10,129 nucleotides of DNA from Burkholderiales bacterium (lineage in GTDB: Bacteria > Pseudomonadota > Gammaproteobacteria > Burkholderiales > Casimicrobiaceae), in the NCBI GenBank assembly GCA_031283405.1, contig JAITBX010000106.1, positions 1-10,129 on the forward strand, in the 5' to 3' direction. Shown here one piece after another: positions 1 to 6,140 of this stretch (position 1 is the stretch's first letter; the number at the start of each line of letters is the position of its first letter). The notes under the pieces are model-generated. The model was not told the DNA's origin, ran no database searches, and saw only the letters and a list, made by a program, of their open reading frames with translations. The position numbers were made by a program, and so were the translations under genes.

Positions 1-1
1 G

Positions 2-958
2 TTCTCGGCATTGAGCGACGCGGAAGGCTTGGCGTTGTTGGAGTTGGACGCCGCCATTGCGTTGCGGGAAAAACATTACACGCGGCGCTTGTTGCTGCTC
101 GAAGGCTTTTTCTCCGAAGAGGAATTGCAGGAAATCGCTCATCACCGCATTGCTATCGTCGTTCATCATCGCGATCAGGTTGCCGCGCTTGAACGAACCG
201 GCTTGAAGCGCTCGCTGGAAGTTTTTCTGAAGATCAATACCGGCATGAACCGTCTGGGCGTTGCCCCCGACGAAACCACCGAACTGTGCGAGCGTCTGAA
301 CGCTTCTTCGGCAGTGGCAGCGTTGCGCTTGATGACGCACCTCGGGCAAGCGGAAACCAAGGCGGGCGCCGAAGCGCCGCTGGCGATTTTCAAGGAGGCG
401 TGTCAGGGTTTTCCTTATCCGCGCTCGATTGCCAATTCGGCGGGCGTGCTGCGCTACAACGATGTCGGCGGCGACATCGTTCGCCCGGGGCTGATGCTTT
501 ACGGCGTATCGCCCTTGCCGGATCAAACAGCGGCTTCGCTGGATCTGCGCCCCGTGATGTCGCTGCGCTCGGAGTTGATTGCCGTGCGCGATGTGCCGGC
601 GGGTCAATATGTGGGATACAGTGATGTTTACCGGACGACGAAGCTGACGCGCATCGGCGTCGTGGCGTGCGGCTACGCCGACGGTTATCCGGTGACGGCG
701 CGCAACGGCACGCCGGTGCGCGTCGCGGGAAAACTGGCGACGCTTGCCGGACGGGTGTCGATGGACATGCTGACCGTTGACATCACCGACATTCCCGAAG
801 CGCGCATCGGCAGCCCGGTACAACTGTGGGGCGAAGACTTGCCGGTCGAAGAAGTGGCGCGCTGGTCCGGCACGATACCCTATCAATTGCTGTGCGGCGT
901 GACGTCGCGAGTGCGCTTCGTCACAACCGAGGTCGGACGAATTGATTTTGAGTTATAG
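2..958 (+). CDS. alr: Alanine racemase, 5' end missing (partial)
   Basis: PLP-dependent enzyme converting L-alanine to D-alanine in the cytoplasm for peptidoglycan. The reading frame is open to the left edge, so the true start lies outside the window; the first in-frame TTG (position 11) falls inside the conserved stretch LALLELDAA and is not a believable start. About 318 residues are visible against a usual 355-370, so roughly the first 40-50 residues are lost, including the PLP-binding lysine. Visible landmarks are FLKINTGMNRLG near 227-262, RPGLMLYG near 482-505, and RIGVVACGYADGYP near 650-690, whose first tyrosine is the expected catalytic base of the second half-reaction, then GRVSMDMLTVD near 749-783. 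The stop is TAG at 956-958. hldD follows after 45 bp on the same strand, so cotranscription is possible. In many betaproteobacteria alr sits beside lplT; here lplT is about 7 kb away (the neighbourhood pattern is from memory). Confidence 0.95.
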   Translation, partial: FSALSDAEGLALLELDAAIALREKHYTRRLLLLEGFFSEEELQEIAHHRIAIVVHHRDQVAALERTGLKRSLEVFLKINTGMNRLGVAPDETTELCERLNASSAVAALRLMTHLGQAETKAGAEAPLAIFKEACQGFPYPRSIANSAGVLRYNDVGGDIVRPGLMLYGVSPLPDQTAASLDLRPVMSLRSELIAVRDVPAGQYVGYSDVYRTTKLTRIGVVACGYADGYPVTARNGTPVRVAGKLATLAGRVSMDMLTVDITDIPEARIGSPVQLWGEDLPVEEVARWSGTIPYQLLCGVTSRVRFVTTEVGRIDFEL

Positions 959-990
959 CAACAAAGCGCTTTCGCAACGTTTCAAAAAAC

Positions 991-997
991 GGAGGAG
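991..997 (+). promoter_or_regulatory. Ribosome binding site of hldD
   Basis: GGAGGAG lies six bases before a GTG codon at 1004. It is the strongest Shine-Dalgarno site in the window and fixes a GTG start for hldD, which no in-frame ATG near the N-terminus could replace without removing the Rossmann glycine motif. Confidence 0.85.
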
Positions 998-1003
998 TGG
1001 GCA

Positions 1004-1999
1004 GTGTATATCGTAGTGACGGGCGCGGCGGGATTTATCGGCGCCAATCTGGTCAAGGCGCTGAATGCGCGCGGCGAAACCGACATCATTGCCGTCGATC
1101 ATCTGGCGCGCGCCGACAAATTCAAAAATCTGGTGGGCTGCGACATTGCCGATTACTTCGACCGCGATGACTTCATCGACCATCTCGAACAAGGCGCGTT
1201 TGAAGACGACATCAGCGCGGTTTTGCATCAAGGCGCGTGTTCCGACACGATGGAAACCGACGGGCGCTACATGATGAGCAACAACTATCGCTACTCGATG
1301 ACGTTGCTCGAACATTGCCAAAATAACGACATCCCGCTGATTTACGCATCGAGCGCTTCTGTCTATGGCGCGGGCAAAACGTTCGTCGAAGAACGCGCTC
1401 ACGAAGCGCCGTTGAATGTTTATGGCTACTCCAAGTTTCTTTTCGACCAAGCCGTGCGGCGCGTTCTGCCCGAGCGAACAGCGCCCATCGTCGGCCTGCG
1501 TTACTTCAACGTCTATGGTTCGCGCGAACAACACAAAGGCCGCATGGCATCGGTGGTCTGGCACTTCTTCAACCAATACCGGCAAGACGGGAAAATAAAA
1601 TTGTTTGAAGGCTGCGATGGTTACGCGGCGGGCGAACAGTTGCGCGACTTCGTGTCGGTCGAAGATGTGGTGAAAGTCAATCTGCACTTTCTCGATCATC
1701 CGCAACACTCCGGTATTTTCAACCTCGGCACGGGACACGCCGAGAGCTTCAACGCCGTGGCGCTGGCCACGTTGAACGCGCTGGCGAAACAAGACAACAA
1801 AACAACGCGCTCGCTGGAAGAATGGGTGAAAATCGGCGCCATCGAATATGTGCCGTTCCCGCCGCAACTAATAGGCAAATACCAGAGCTACACCCAAGCC
1901 GATCTGAAGAAATTGCGCAGCGCCGGCTACAAGGAAACAATGTTCGATGTCGCCACCGGCGTGGCGCGCTATGTCGAAACGTTGGCAAGCGCAGCGTAA
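1004..1999 (+). CDS. hldD: ADP-L-glycero-D-manno-heptose 6-epimerase
   Basis: Converts ADP-D-glycero-D-manno-heptose to the L-glycero epimer, the last step in making the activated heptose of the LPS inner core; cytoplasmic, NADP-dependent, extended short-chain dehydrogenase fold. The protein has 331 residues (E. coli about 310). The nucleotide-binding motif GAAGFIG is at 7-13, the catalytic serine region YASSASVYG at 114-122 (S116), the YxxxK pair at Y140 and K144 in YGYSK, and K178 in EQHKG; these numbers coincide with the E. coli catalytic residues as I recall them. RYFNVYG (166-172), IFNLGTGHAESF (238-249) and the C-terminal YTQADL are also family features. The extra length comes mainly from about 15-18 residues near 262-278 (QDNKTTRSLEEW). 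GTG start with a strong ribosome site. It follows alr by 45 bp, not the hldE/lapB neighbourhood that I recall as common in related bacteria. Confidence 0.97.
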   Translation: MYIVVTGAAGFIGANLVKALNARGETDIIAVDHLARADKFKNLVGCDIADYFDRDDFIDHLEQGAFEDDISAVLHQGACSDTMETDGRYMMSNNYRYSMTLLEHCQNNDIPLIYASSASVYGAGKTFVEERAHEAPLNVYGYSKFLFDQAVRRVLPERTAPIVGLRYFNVYGSREQHKGRMASVVWHFFNQYRQDGKIKLFEGCDGYAAGEQLRDFVSVEDVVKVNLHFLDHPQHSGIFNLGTGHAESFNAVALATLNALAKQDNKTTRSLEEWVKIGAIEYVPFPPQLIGKYQSYTQADLKKLRSAGYKETMFDVATGVARYVETLASAA

Positions 2000-2031
2000 A
2001 TATTGCGTAGGTTGCGGGCTACCGCGCCCAT

Positions 2032-2436
2032 TTACGGCGCTTCGTGAAAAAAATATATTTGGATTGTGCGGCGGTTCTCGGGGTTTGTAGAGGCGGCGCG
2101 ATGATTTTGTTGATCGGAAATAACTTCAAACTCACAGAACTCGGCAACATTAAAATAAGAATTCAATAAATAATATTCAATCATCCATATTCCATGCTCG
2201 AAAGTTTCTGCGCTCAAAGATAGAATTACCTTTCTGTTTTTTCTTCCTATGATTTTTATGTAATCATCCTCGGCCTCCTGAAAGCTAATTTCTCTGATTT
2301 GCGGATGCTCTGAGGAAATGGCGCCAGATTTTTCAGCAAAAATAGTAAGTAATTTTTTTGCGGCTTCCGCATCAAAGATGAAATAAATTACATTTTTTAA
2401 GGGAGTCTGAATATTCATTTTCGCAAAGGGGAACAT
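2032..2436 (-). CDS. Hypothetical protein, AT-rich orphan ORF
   Basis: A 134-residue product that I do not recognise. It opens 41 bp after the waaF stop on the same strand and ends 32 bp from the convergent hldD stop. The first ATG is at 2436; a second in-frame ATG at 2418 (giving MNIQTPLKN) is an equally plausible start, and neither has a clear Shine-Dalgarno site. The product is acidic and aromatic-rich, with no signal peptide or obvious membrane helix; the N-terminal NVIYFIFDAEAAKKLLTIF could be a strand plus helix, and the middle has alternating hydrophobic strands (DYIKIIGRKNRKVILSLS). Base composition differs sharply from its neighbours: by hand count 59 of 180 bases (33%) are G or C at 2101-2280, against 33 of 60 (55%) at 1081-1140 in hldD. 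This suggests recent acquisition. Small AT-rich orphans of this kind are sometimes immunity or phage-derived proteins, but nothing here shows that. Confidence 0.6.
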   Translation of the reverse strand: MFPFAKMNIQTPLKNVIYFIFDAEAAKKLLTIFAEKSGAISSEHPQIREISFQEAEDDYIKIIGRKNRKVILSLSAETFEHGIWMIEYYLLNSYFNVAEFCEFEVISDQQNHRAASTNPENRRTIQIYFFHEAP

Positions 2437-2477
2437 GAGGCGTTTTCGAAAGAAGCAGGGTTACGATAATTCTCTCC

Positions 2478-3563
2478 TTACCGCAACGCCACGATCTGTT
2501 GATAAACCATTTGCGGTGTGAGTTCGCGCATACACTTGAAATGTTTGCGCGGGCATTCGCGTTGAAAGCAGGGACTGCATTCGATGTCGATGCGGGCGAT
2601 GCGGGCGCGCGGCGACAGCGGCGGCGTGTAGATCGGCGATGATGAGCCGAACAGCGCCACCAACGGAACGCCCACGGCGGCGGCGATGTGCATCAATCCC
2701 GAATCGTTGCTGACGACAACGCGAGCTGCGGCGATGAGATCGACGGCATCGCCCAAGTCGGTGTGGCCGACAAGATTATGTAATTGTGGCAGTGATGTGC
2801 TATTGCTTTGTGGCGCGCTCTGTGTGTTCGGCGTATTCTGCGCGTTTGAACAAGCGGCAGCAACGATTTGTTCGGCCACTGCTTTGTCTTTCGGCGAGCC
2901 GACGATCCAGATAACAAAGCCCTCGTGAATCAATCGTTGCGCCAGTTCGGCGAAGTATTCGGACGACCAGCGTTTGGCCGGGCCGTATTCAGCGCCCGGG
3001 CAGAAGACGGTGACCGGCGCCGGACTGGCGGAAAGATGCAGCGCATTGAGTGTGGCGCGGCGAAGGTCTTCGCGCGGCAGCAATACCGGCGTCGGCGTTT
3101 TGATTTTGTCGGGGGCAGTGTTTGCCGGATAAGCGAGCGCCGCAAAGCGATCGACGAGGCGCGGAAAAGTTTGGGGCAACAATTTGCGGCGATCGTTCAA
3201 CAATCTGAAACGCGCTTCGCCGGTGTAGCCGATGCGTTGCGGAATGTGCGCGAGGTAAGGAATCAGCGCCGACTTCCAACTGTTGGGCAACACGAAAGCG
3301 TGGCTGTAATCGGCGGCGGCGAGATTTTTCGCCAGCGCTTTGCGTTGTTGCCAGTTGAACGCGCCGTGCGACAGCGGATTTTCGATGATACGGTGAACGT
3401 GGCGCATGCGCGCATACACCGGCGCGCACCACGCGGGCGCGAAAACGTCGATGACGCTGTGCGGATAACGCTCTTTCAGCAGCGCCGTCAACGGCTCCGT
3501 CAACACCGCATCGCCAACCCACGACGGGGCAACGATCAGAATGCGCGGTTCAAGCGAGGACAT
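2478..3563 (-). CDS. waaF: ADP-heptose:LPS heptosyltransferase II
   Basis: Glycosyltransferase family 9 enzyme that transfers the second L-glycero-D-manno-heptose onto the LPS inner core at the cytoplasmic face of the inner membrane. The product has 361 residues. Motifs in order: ILIVAPSWVGDAVL (8-21), the acceptor-side motif APAWCAPVYARM (42-53), VLPNSWKSALIPYLAHIPQRIGY (91-113), the ADP-heptose-binding PGAEYGPAKRW (189-199), SNDSGLMHIAAA (285-296) and SSSPIYTPPLSP (307-318). The PSWVGD and PGAEYGPAKRW forms point to WaaF rather than WaaC. A cysteine-rich tail (CSPCFQREC at 329-337 plus C344) is present. Residues 238-260 are a Ser/Asn/Gln/Pro-rich insertion. The ATG at 3561-3563 has no good Shine-Dalgarno site. 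ilvE lies 175 bp upstream, separated by a repeat; the product uses the nucleotide sugar completed by nearby HldD. Confidence 0.95.
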   Translation of the reverse strand: MSSLEPRILIVAPSWVGDAVLTEPLTALLKERYPHSVIDVFAPAWCAPVYARMRHVHRIIENPLSHGAFNWQQRKALAKNLAAADYSHAFVLPNSWKSALIPYLAHIPQRIGYTGEARFRLLNDRRKLLPQTFPRLVDRFAALAYPANTAPDKIKTPTPVLLPREDLRRATLNALHLSASPAPVTVFCPGAEYGPAKRWSSEYFAELAQRLIHEGFVIWIVGSPKDKAVAEQIVAAACSNAQNTPNTQSAPQSNSTSLPQLHNLVGHTDLGDAVDLIAAARVVVSNDSGLMHIAAAVGVPLVALFGSSSPIYTPPLSPRARIARIDIECSPCFQRECPRKHFKCMRELTPQMVYQQIVALR

Positions 3564-3583
3564 GGGAGAAGCTGAAATGTTTT

Positions 3584-3707
3584 TGATTCAATCATCGGAC
3601 CACTTTATCCCTTACCCACGCTCTCGCCGTTGGCGAGAGTACAAACCCCCGCCCCTTTCGGGACGACCCCTTTCAAAAGGGGTCTTGAAGAGGGGAGAGA
3701 GGAAAAA
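3584..3707 (+). repeat. Palindromic intergenic repeat, copy A
   Basis: Fills most of the 175-bp gap between ilvE and waaF. It contains the small palindrome TGATTCAATCA (3584-3594), a hairpin with stem CTCTCGCC/GGCGAGAG (3621-3628/3632-3639), the string ACAAACCCCCG (3641-3651), a hairpin with stem GACCCCTTT/AAAGGGGTC (3665-3673/3676-3684) and a GA-rich end AGGGGAGAGAGG (3691-3702). The same modules occur in the same order in the reverse complement of 4831-5028, so the two are related elements. It lacks the GTAGGGGCGACC module of the other copies. No ORF of convincing character lies in this gap on either strand. Confidence 0.75.
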
Positions 3708-3738
3708 TCGTTCGGCAACGCTTTCTGCAAAACCATCA

Positions 3739-4662
3739 TCAAACGTAAGTCAGCCACGCGGCTTTCGATGGGTCGCGGCCTTGCACGATATCGAAGAAGC
3801 GCGCTTGCAGTTTTTCGGTAATCGGGCCGCGGCTGCCGATGCCGATTTGGCGGTGGTCGAGTTCGCGGATCGGCGTGATCTCGGCAGCGGTGCCGGTGAA
3901 GAATGCTTCGTCGGCACAATAAACTTCGTCGCGGGTGATGCGGCGTTCTCTCACTTCGATTCCCAAGTCGCGCGCCAACTGGATGACCGTGTCGCGGGTG
4001 ATGCCGTTCAATGCGCCGGACGACAGATCGGGGGTATGCAGCACGCCGCGGTTAACGATGAAAATGTTTTCGCCCGAACCTTCGGCAACAAAACCGGCCG
4101 CATCGAGAAGCAACGCTTCATCGTAACCGTCGGCAGTGACTTCCTGATTGGCAAGAATCGAATTGAGGTAATTGGCGCAGGCTTTGGCGCCGGCCATGTG
4201 AACATTGACGGGGTAGCGCGTGAAGGAACTGGTCTTGACGCGAATACCTTTGTTCATTCCATCGTCGCCGAGATACGCGCCCCACAGCCAGGCGGCGACG
4301 ATCATGTGCACCGGATTGGATTTGGCGGCAACGCCCATCGCCGCGCTGCCGTAAAACGCCAGCACCCGAATGTAGCCGGACTTCAATTTGTTGTCGCGGA
4401 TCGAAGCGAGTTGCGCCGCGTCGATCTCGTCTTTGGTGAACGGCAACTTCATGTTGAAGATGTGCGCCGACCGGAAGAGGCGATCGGTGTGGTCACGCAA
4501 ACGGAAGATGGCCGTGCCTTTCGCCGTTTCATAACAACGCACCCCCTCAAAAGCGCCCATCCCGTAGTGCAGCGTGTGCGTGAGCACATGCGTCGTGGCC
4601 TCGCGCCACGGCACCATTTTTCCGTCTTTCCATATCCAACCATCACGATCCGCCATCGACAT
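3739..4662 (-). CDS. ilvE: Branched-chain-amino-acid aminotransferase
   Basis: Class IV PLP aminotransferase making the last step of leucine, isoleucine and valine synthesis, amino donor glutamate; cytoplasmic. The frame is open with ATG codons at 4680, 4662 and 4656; I chose 4662 because AAGGAG lies six bases before it, giving 307 residues (E. coli 309) starting MSMADRDGWIW. Landmarks: HYGMGAFEGVRCYE (32-45), the PLP lysine K160 in AGAKACANYLNS (157-168), EGSGENIF (194-201), ALNGITRD (217-224) and FTGTAAEITP (255-264). These fit L-branched-chain aminotransferase rather than D-amino acid aminotransferase or 4-amino-4-deoxychorismate lyase. It is the first gene of the leftward group ilvE, waaF, orphan ORF; a repeat between ilvE and waaF makes a single operon uncertain. 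I found no convincing promoter upstream: a TAAAAT on the - strand lacks a matching -35. Confidence 0.96.
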   Translation of the reverse strand: MSMADRDGWIWKDGKMVPWREATTHVLTHTLHYGMGAFEGVRCYETAKGTAIFRLRDHTDRLFRSAHIFNMKLPFTKDEIDAAQLASIRDNKLKSGYIRVLAFYGSAAMGVAAKSNPVHMIVAAWLWGAYLGDDGMNKGIRVKTSSFTRYPVNVHMAGAKACANYLNSILANQEVTADGYDEALLLDAAGFVAEGSGENIFIVNRGVLHTPDLSSGALNGITRDTVIQLARDLGIEVRERRITRDEVYCADEAFFTGTAAEITPIRELDHRQIGIGSRGPITEKLQARFFDIVQGRDPSKAAWLTYV

Positions 4663-4668
4663 GCTGTT

Positions 4669-4674
4669 CTCCTT
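4669..4674 (-). promoter_or_regulatory. Ribosome binding site deciding the ilvE start
   Basis: AAGGAG on the - strand lies inside the longer open frame that begins at 4680, six bases before the ATG at 4662. This makes the 4680 ATG an unlikely start. Confidence 0.8.
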
Positions 4675-4830
4675 CTTCATTTGAACTAAATATTTTAACG
4701 GAAGCGGAGCAATGCTGAAAGGGCAAACGAAAAGATTGTTTCGCTGATTTATGTTGATGTTTTATCAGGTGTCGTTGACTTCGGTGGATGGCAGCGGCGT
4801 CGGGAAAGGGGTATCTTAGAAAGTCTGGTA

Positions 4831-5028
4831 TATTCTTTCCCCTCTCCCTGCCCCCTTTTGAAAGGGGGTGGCGCGCAGCGCCGGGGGTTTGTCGGGAGAG
4901 GGCGCCCCGAAGGGGCGGGAGAGGGCGTAGGGGCGGCATTCTGCCGCTCGCAAATCTTCGGGCGACCACAGGTCGCCCCTACGCATTTTCCACGAGTGAG
5001 AGAGGGAGGTTTGTGCATGATTGAATCA
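4831..5028 (-). repeat. REP/BIME-like palindromic repeat, copy B
   Basis: Occupies about half of the 406-bp gap between divergent ilvE and cobB. On the + strand it has a hairpin CCCCCTTT/AAAGGGGG (4851-4858/4861-4868), the string CGGGGGTTTGT (4882-4892), a hairpin GCCCC-GAA-GGGGC (4903-4915), and a compound structure at 4927-4982. There, GTAGGGGC (4927-4934) can pair with GCCCCTAC (4975-4982), or two separate hairpins can form: GCGGCA/TGCCGC (4933-4938/4942-4947) and GGGCGACC/GGTCGCCC (4960-4967/4971-4978). A GTAG foot adjoins the structure on each strand, as in paired REP elements. Bases 4893-4982, reverse-complemented, match 7044-7133 at 79 of 90 positions without gaps. It ends at palindrome TGATTGAATCA (5018-5028). 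The rest of the gap (4681-4830) shows no gene or clear promoter. Confidence 0.8.
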
Positions 5029-5068
5029 AAGATGAACCATAACCGCCGCACACTGCGATGAGAGCACT

Positions 5069-5797
5069 ATGAACCGCCCAACCTCCGAAAATCCTCCGCG
5101 CATCGTCGTCCTGACCGGCGCCGGCGTTTCTGCCGAATCGGGGATTCGCACCTTTCGCGCCGCCGACGGTTTGTGGGAAGATCATCGCGTTGAGGACGTG
5201 GCGTCGCCCGAAGGATTCGCCCGCAACCCCGAACTGGTGCTGCGTTTTTACAACGAGCGGCGGCGGCAGTTGCACGAGGCTCAGCCCAACGCCGCCCATC
5301 GCGCGCTGGCGCGGCTCGAAGAAGCGCTGGACGATCATTTTTTGCTCGTCACGCAAAACGTCGATGATTTGCACGAACGCGCCGGTAGCAAGCGCATCAT
5401 TCACATGCACGGCGAACTCTTCAAAGCGCGTTGTGTGCGCTCGGGGCGCCTCGTCGAATGGCGAGGCGATCTGACGACACAAGATCATTGCACTTGTTGC
5501 GCATCACCGGCGCCGCTACGGCCGCACATCGTCTGGTTTGGCGAAATGCCGCTCGAAATGGATCGCATCTATCAAGCGTTGTCCGAAGCCGATCTTTTTT
5601 TGTCGATAGGAACGTCCGGCCATGTTTATCCGGCGGCGGGCTTCGTCGATAGCGCGCGGCGGCACGGCGCCAAAACCGTCGAACTCAACCTTGAACCAAG
5701 CCAGAATTTCACGCTGTTCGACGAAACCATCCACGCGCCCGCAACGGAGGCAGTGCCGATGTTTGTGGAAAAATGGCTGGCGCAGATTGCAGAATGA
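5069..5797 (+). CDS. cobB: NAD-dependent protein deacylase, sirtuin (CobB/SIRT5-like)
   Basis: Removes acyl groups from protein lysines using NAD+, giving nicotinamide and O-acyl-ADP-ribose; cytoplasmic. The product has 242 residues, close to the short CobB form. The NAD-binding motif GAGVSAESGIRTFRAADGLWE is at 17-37, the class III pair Y61 and R64 in FYNERR, TQNVDDLHERAGS (95-107), the catalytic histidine H114 in HMHGE, cysteines C122, C141, C143 and C144 around the zinc-ribbon site, then RPHIVWFGEMPLEM (151-164), GTSGHVYPAAGFV (181-193) and VELNLEPS (204-211). The Y/R pair marks the group able to remove succinyl and malonyl as well as acetyl groups (family knowledge). The ATG at 5069 has only a weak GAGAG before it, and repeat copy B ends 40 bp upstream. 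The downstream small ORF starts 1 bp after the stop. Confidence 0.95.
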   Translation: MNRPTSENPPRIVVLTGAGVSAESGIRTFRAADGLWEDHRVEDVASPEGFARNPELVLRFYNERRRQLHEAQPNAAHRALARLEEALDDHFLLVTQNVDDLHERAGSKRIIHMHGELFKARCVRSGRLVEWRGDLTTQDHCTCCASPAPLRPHIVWFGEMPLEMDRIYQALSEADLFLSIGTSGHVYPAAGFVDSARRHGAKTVELNLEPSQNFTLFDETIHAPATEAVPMFVEKWLAQIAE

Positions 5798-5798
5798 G

Positions 5799-6080
5799 GT
5801 GAAGTTGCTAGAATCGCCCGCCGTCACCGTAGAATTTCAATTCCTGTTTCTGCTGCTGGCTCATTTGTGTGCGGGAGCGGTTCTTGGAAAAATGTTGCGG
5901 AGAAAGAGAAGCCTGTTGTTCATAGGTGTGAGTTCGGCATTGCTAACAGTTGTTCCCAACTTCATGTGGATGAGGGAATTTCCTTTATCCCTCCTTGCCG
6001 CGTATTTCTTTGTGACTTTTCTGTGCGCAAGTTTGGTTTCTTTGCCCAAACTTCCAGCAAAAGAGAAGGATACGGTGTGA
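5799..6080 (+). CDS. Small putative membrane protein, unknown function
   Basis: A 93-residue product that I do not recognise. Its frame is open far back into cobB, where it is only the antiphase reading of the sirtuin; the plausible start is the GTG at 5799, one base after the cobB stop, which would allow translational coupling. Three hydrophobic stretches could be membrane helices: about residues 13-30 (FQFLFLLLAHLCAGAVLG), 38-57 and 62-82, with a basic loop KMLRRKRS between the first two. It ends in a lysine-rich tail. By hand count 28 of 60 bases at 5941-6000 are G or C, lower than cobB. No Shine-Dalgarno site beyond a weak GAATGAG. The hydrophobic pattern supports a real gene, but without homologues this remains uncertain. 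Confidence 0.5.
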   Translation: MKLLESPAVTVEFQFLFLLLAHLCAGAVLGKMLRRKRSLLFIGVSSALLTVVPNFMWMREFPLSLLAAYFFVTFLCASLVSLPKLPAKEKDTV

Positions 6081-6104
6081 TGTGTGTTTTTCGTTTATAG
6101 GGCA

Positions 6105-6133
6105 CTGAAAACCATACCGCCGCACGCTAAAAT
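6105..6133 (+). promoter_or_regulatory. Candidate promoter of the LysR gene (leaderless)
   Basis: CTGAAA (6105-6110), 17-bp spacer, TAAAAT (6128-6133). The -10 ends only 7 bases before the ATG at 6141, so initiation would fall at or within about two bases of the start codon. The -35 is poor (4 of 6). Confidence 0.4.
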
Positions 6134-6140
6134 CTGAACA

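Noticed and set aside
953..1867. Long open frame on the - strand opposite hldD (304 codons)
   Set aside because: hldD on the + strand has full family motifs and catalytic residues; the antisense frame has no recognisable domain and reflects codon bias of a GC-rich gene.
2868..3575. 235-codon + strand open frame opposite waaF
   Set aside because: Overlaps waaF completely and lacks family features.
3541..4689. 382-codon + strand open frame opposite ilvE, running through repeat A
   Set aside because: Overlaps the clear ilvE gene and includes repeat sequence in its N-terminal part; no domain seen.
4693..4725. Promoter for ilvE (TAAAAT on the - strand)
   Set aside because: No -35 box matches more than a few consensus bases at an acceptable spacing.
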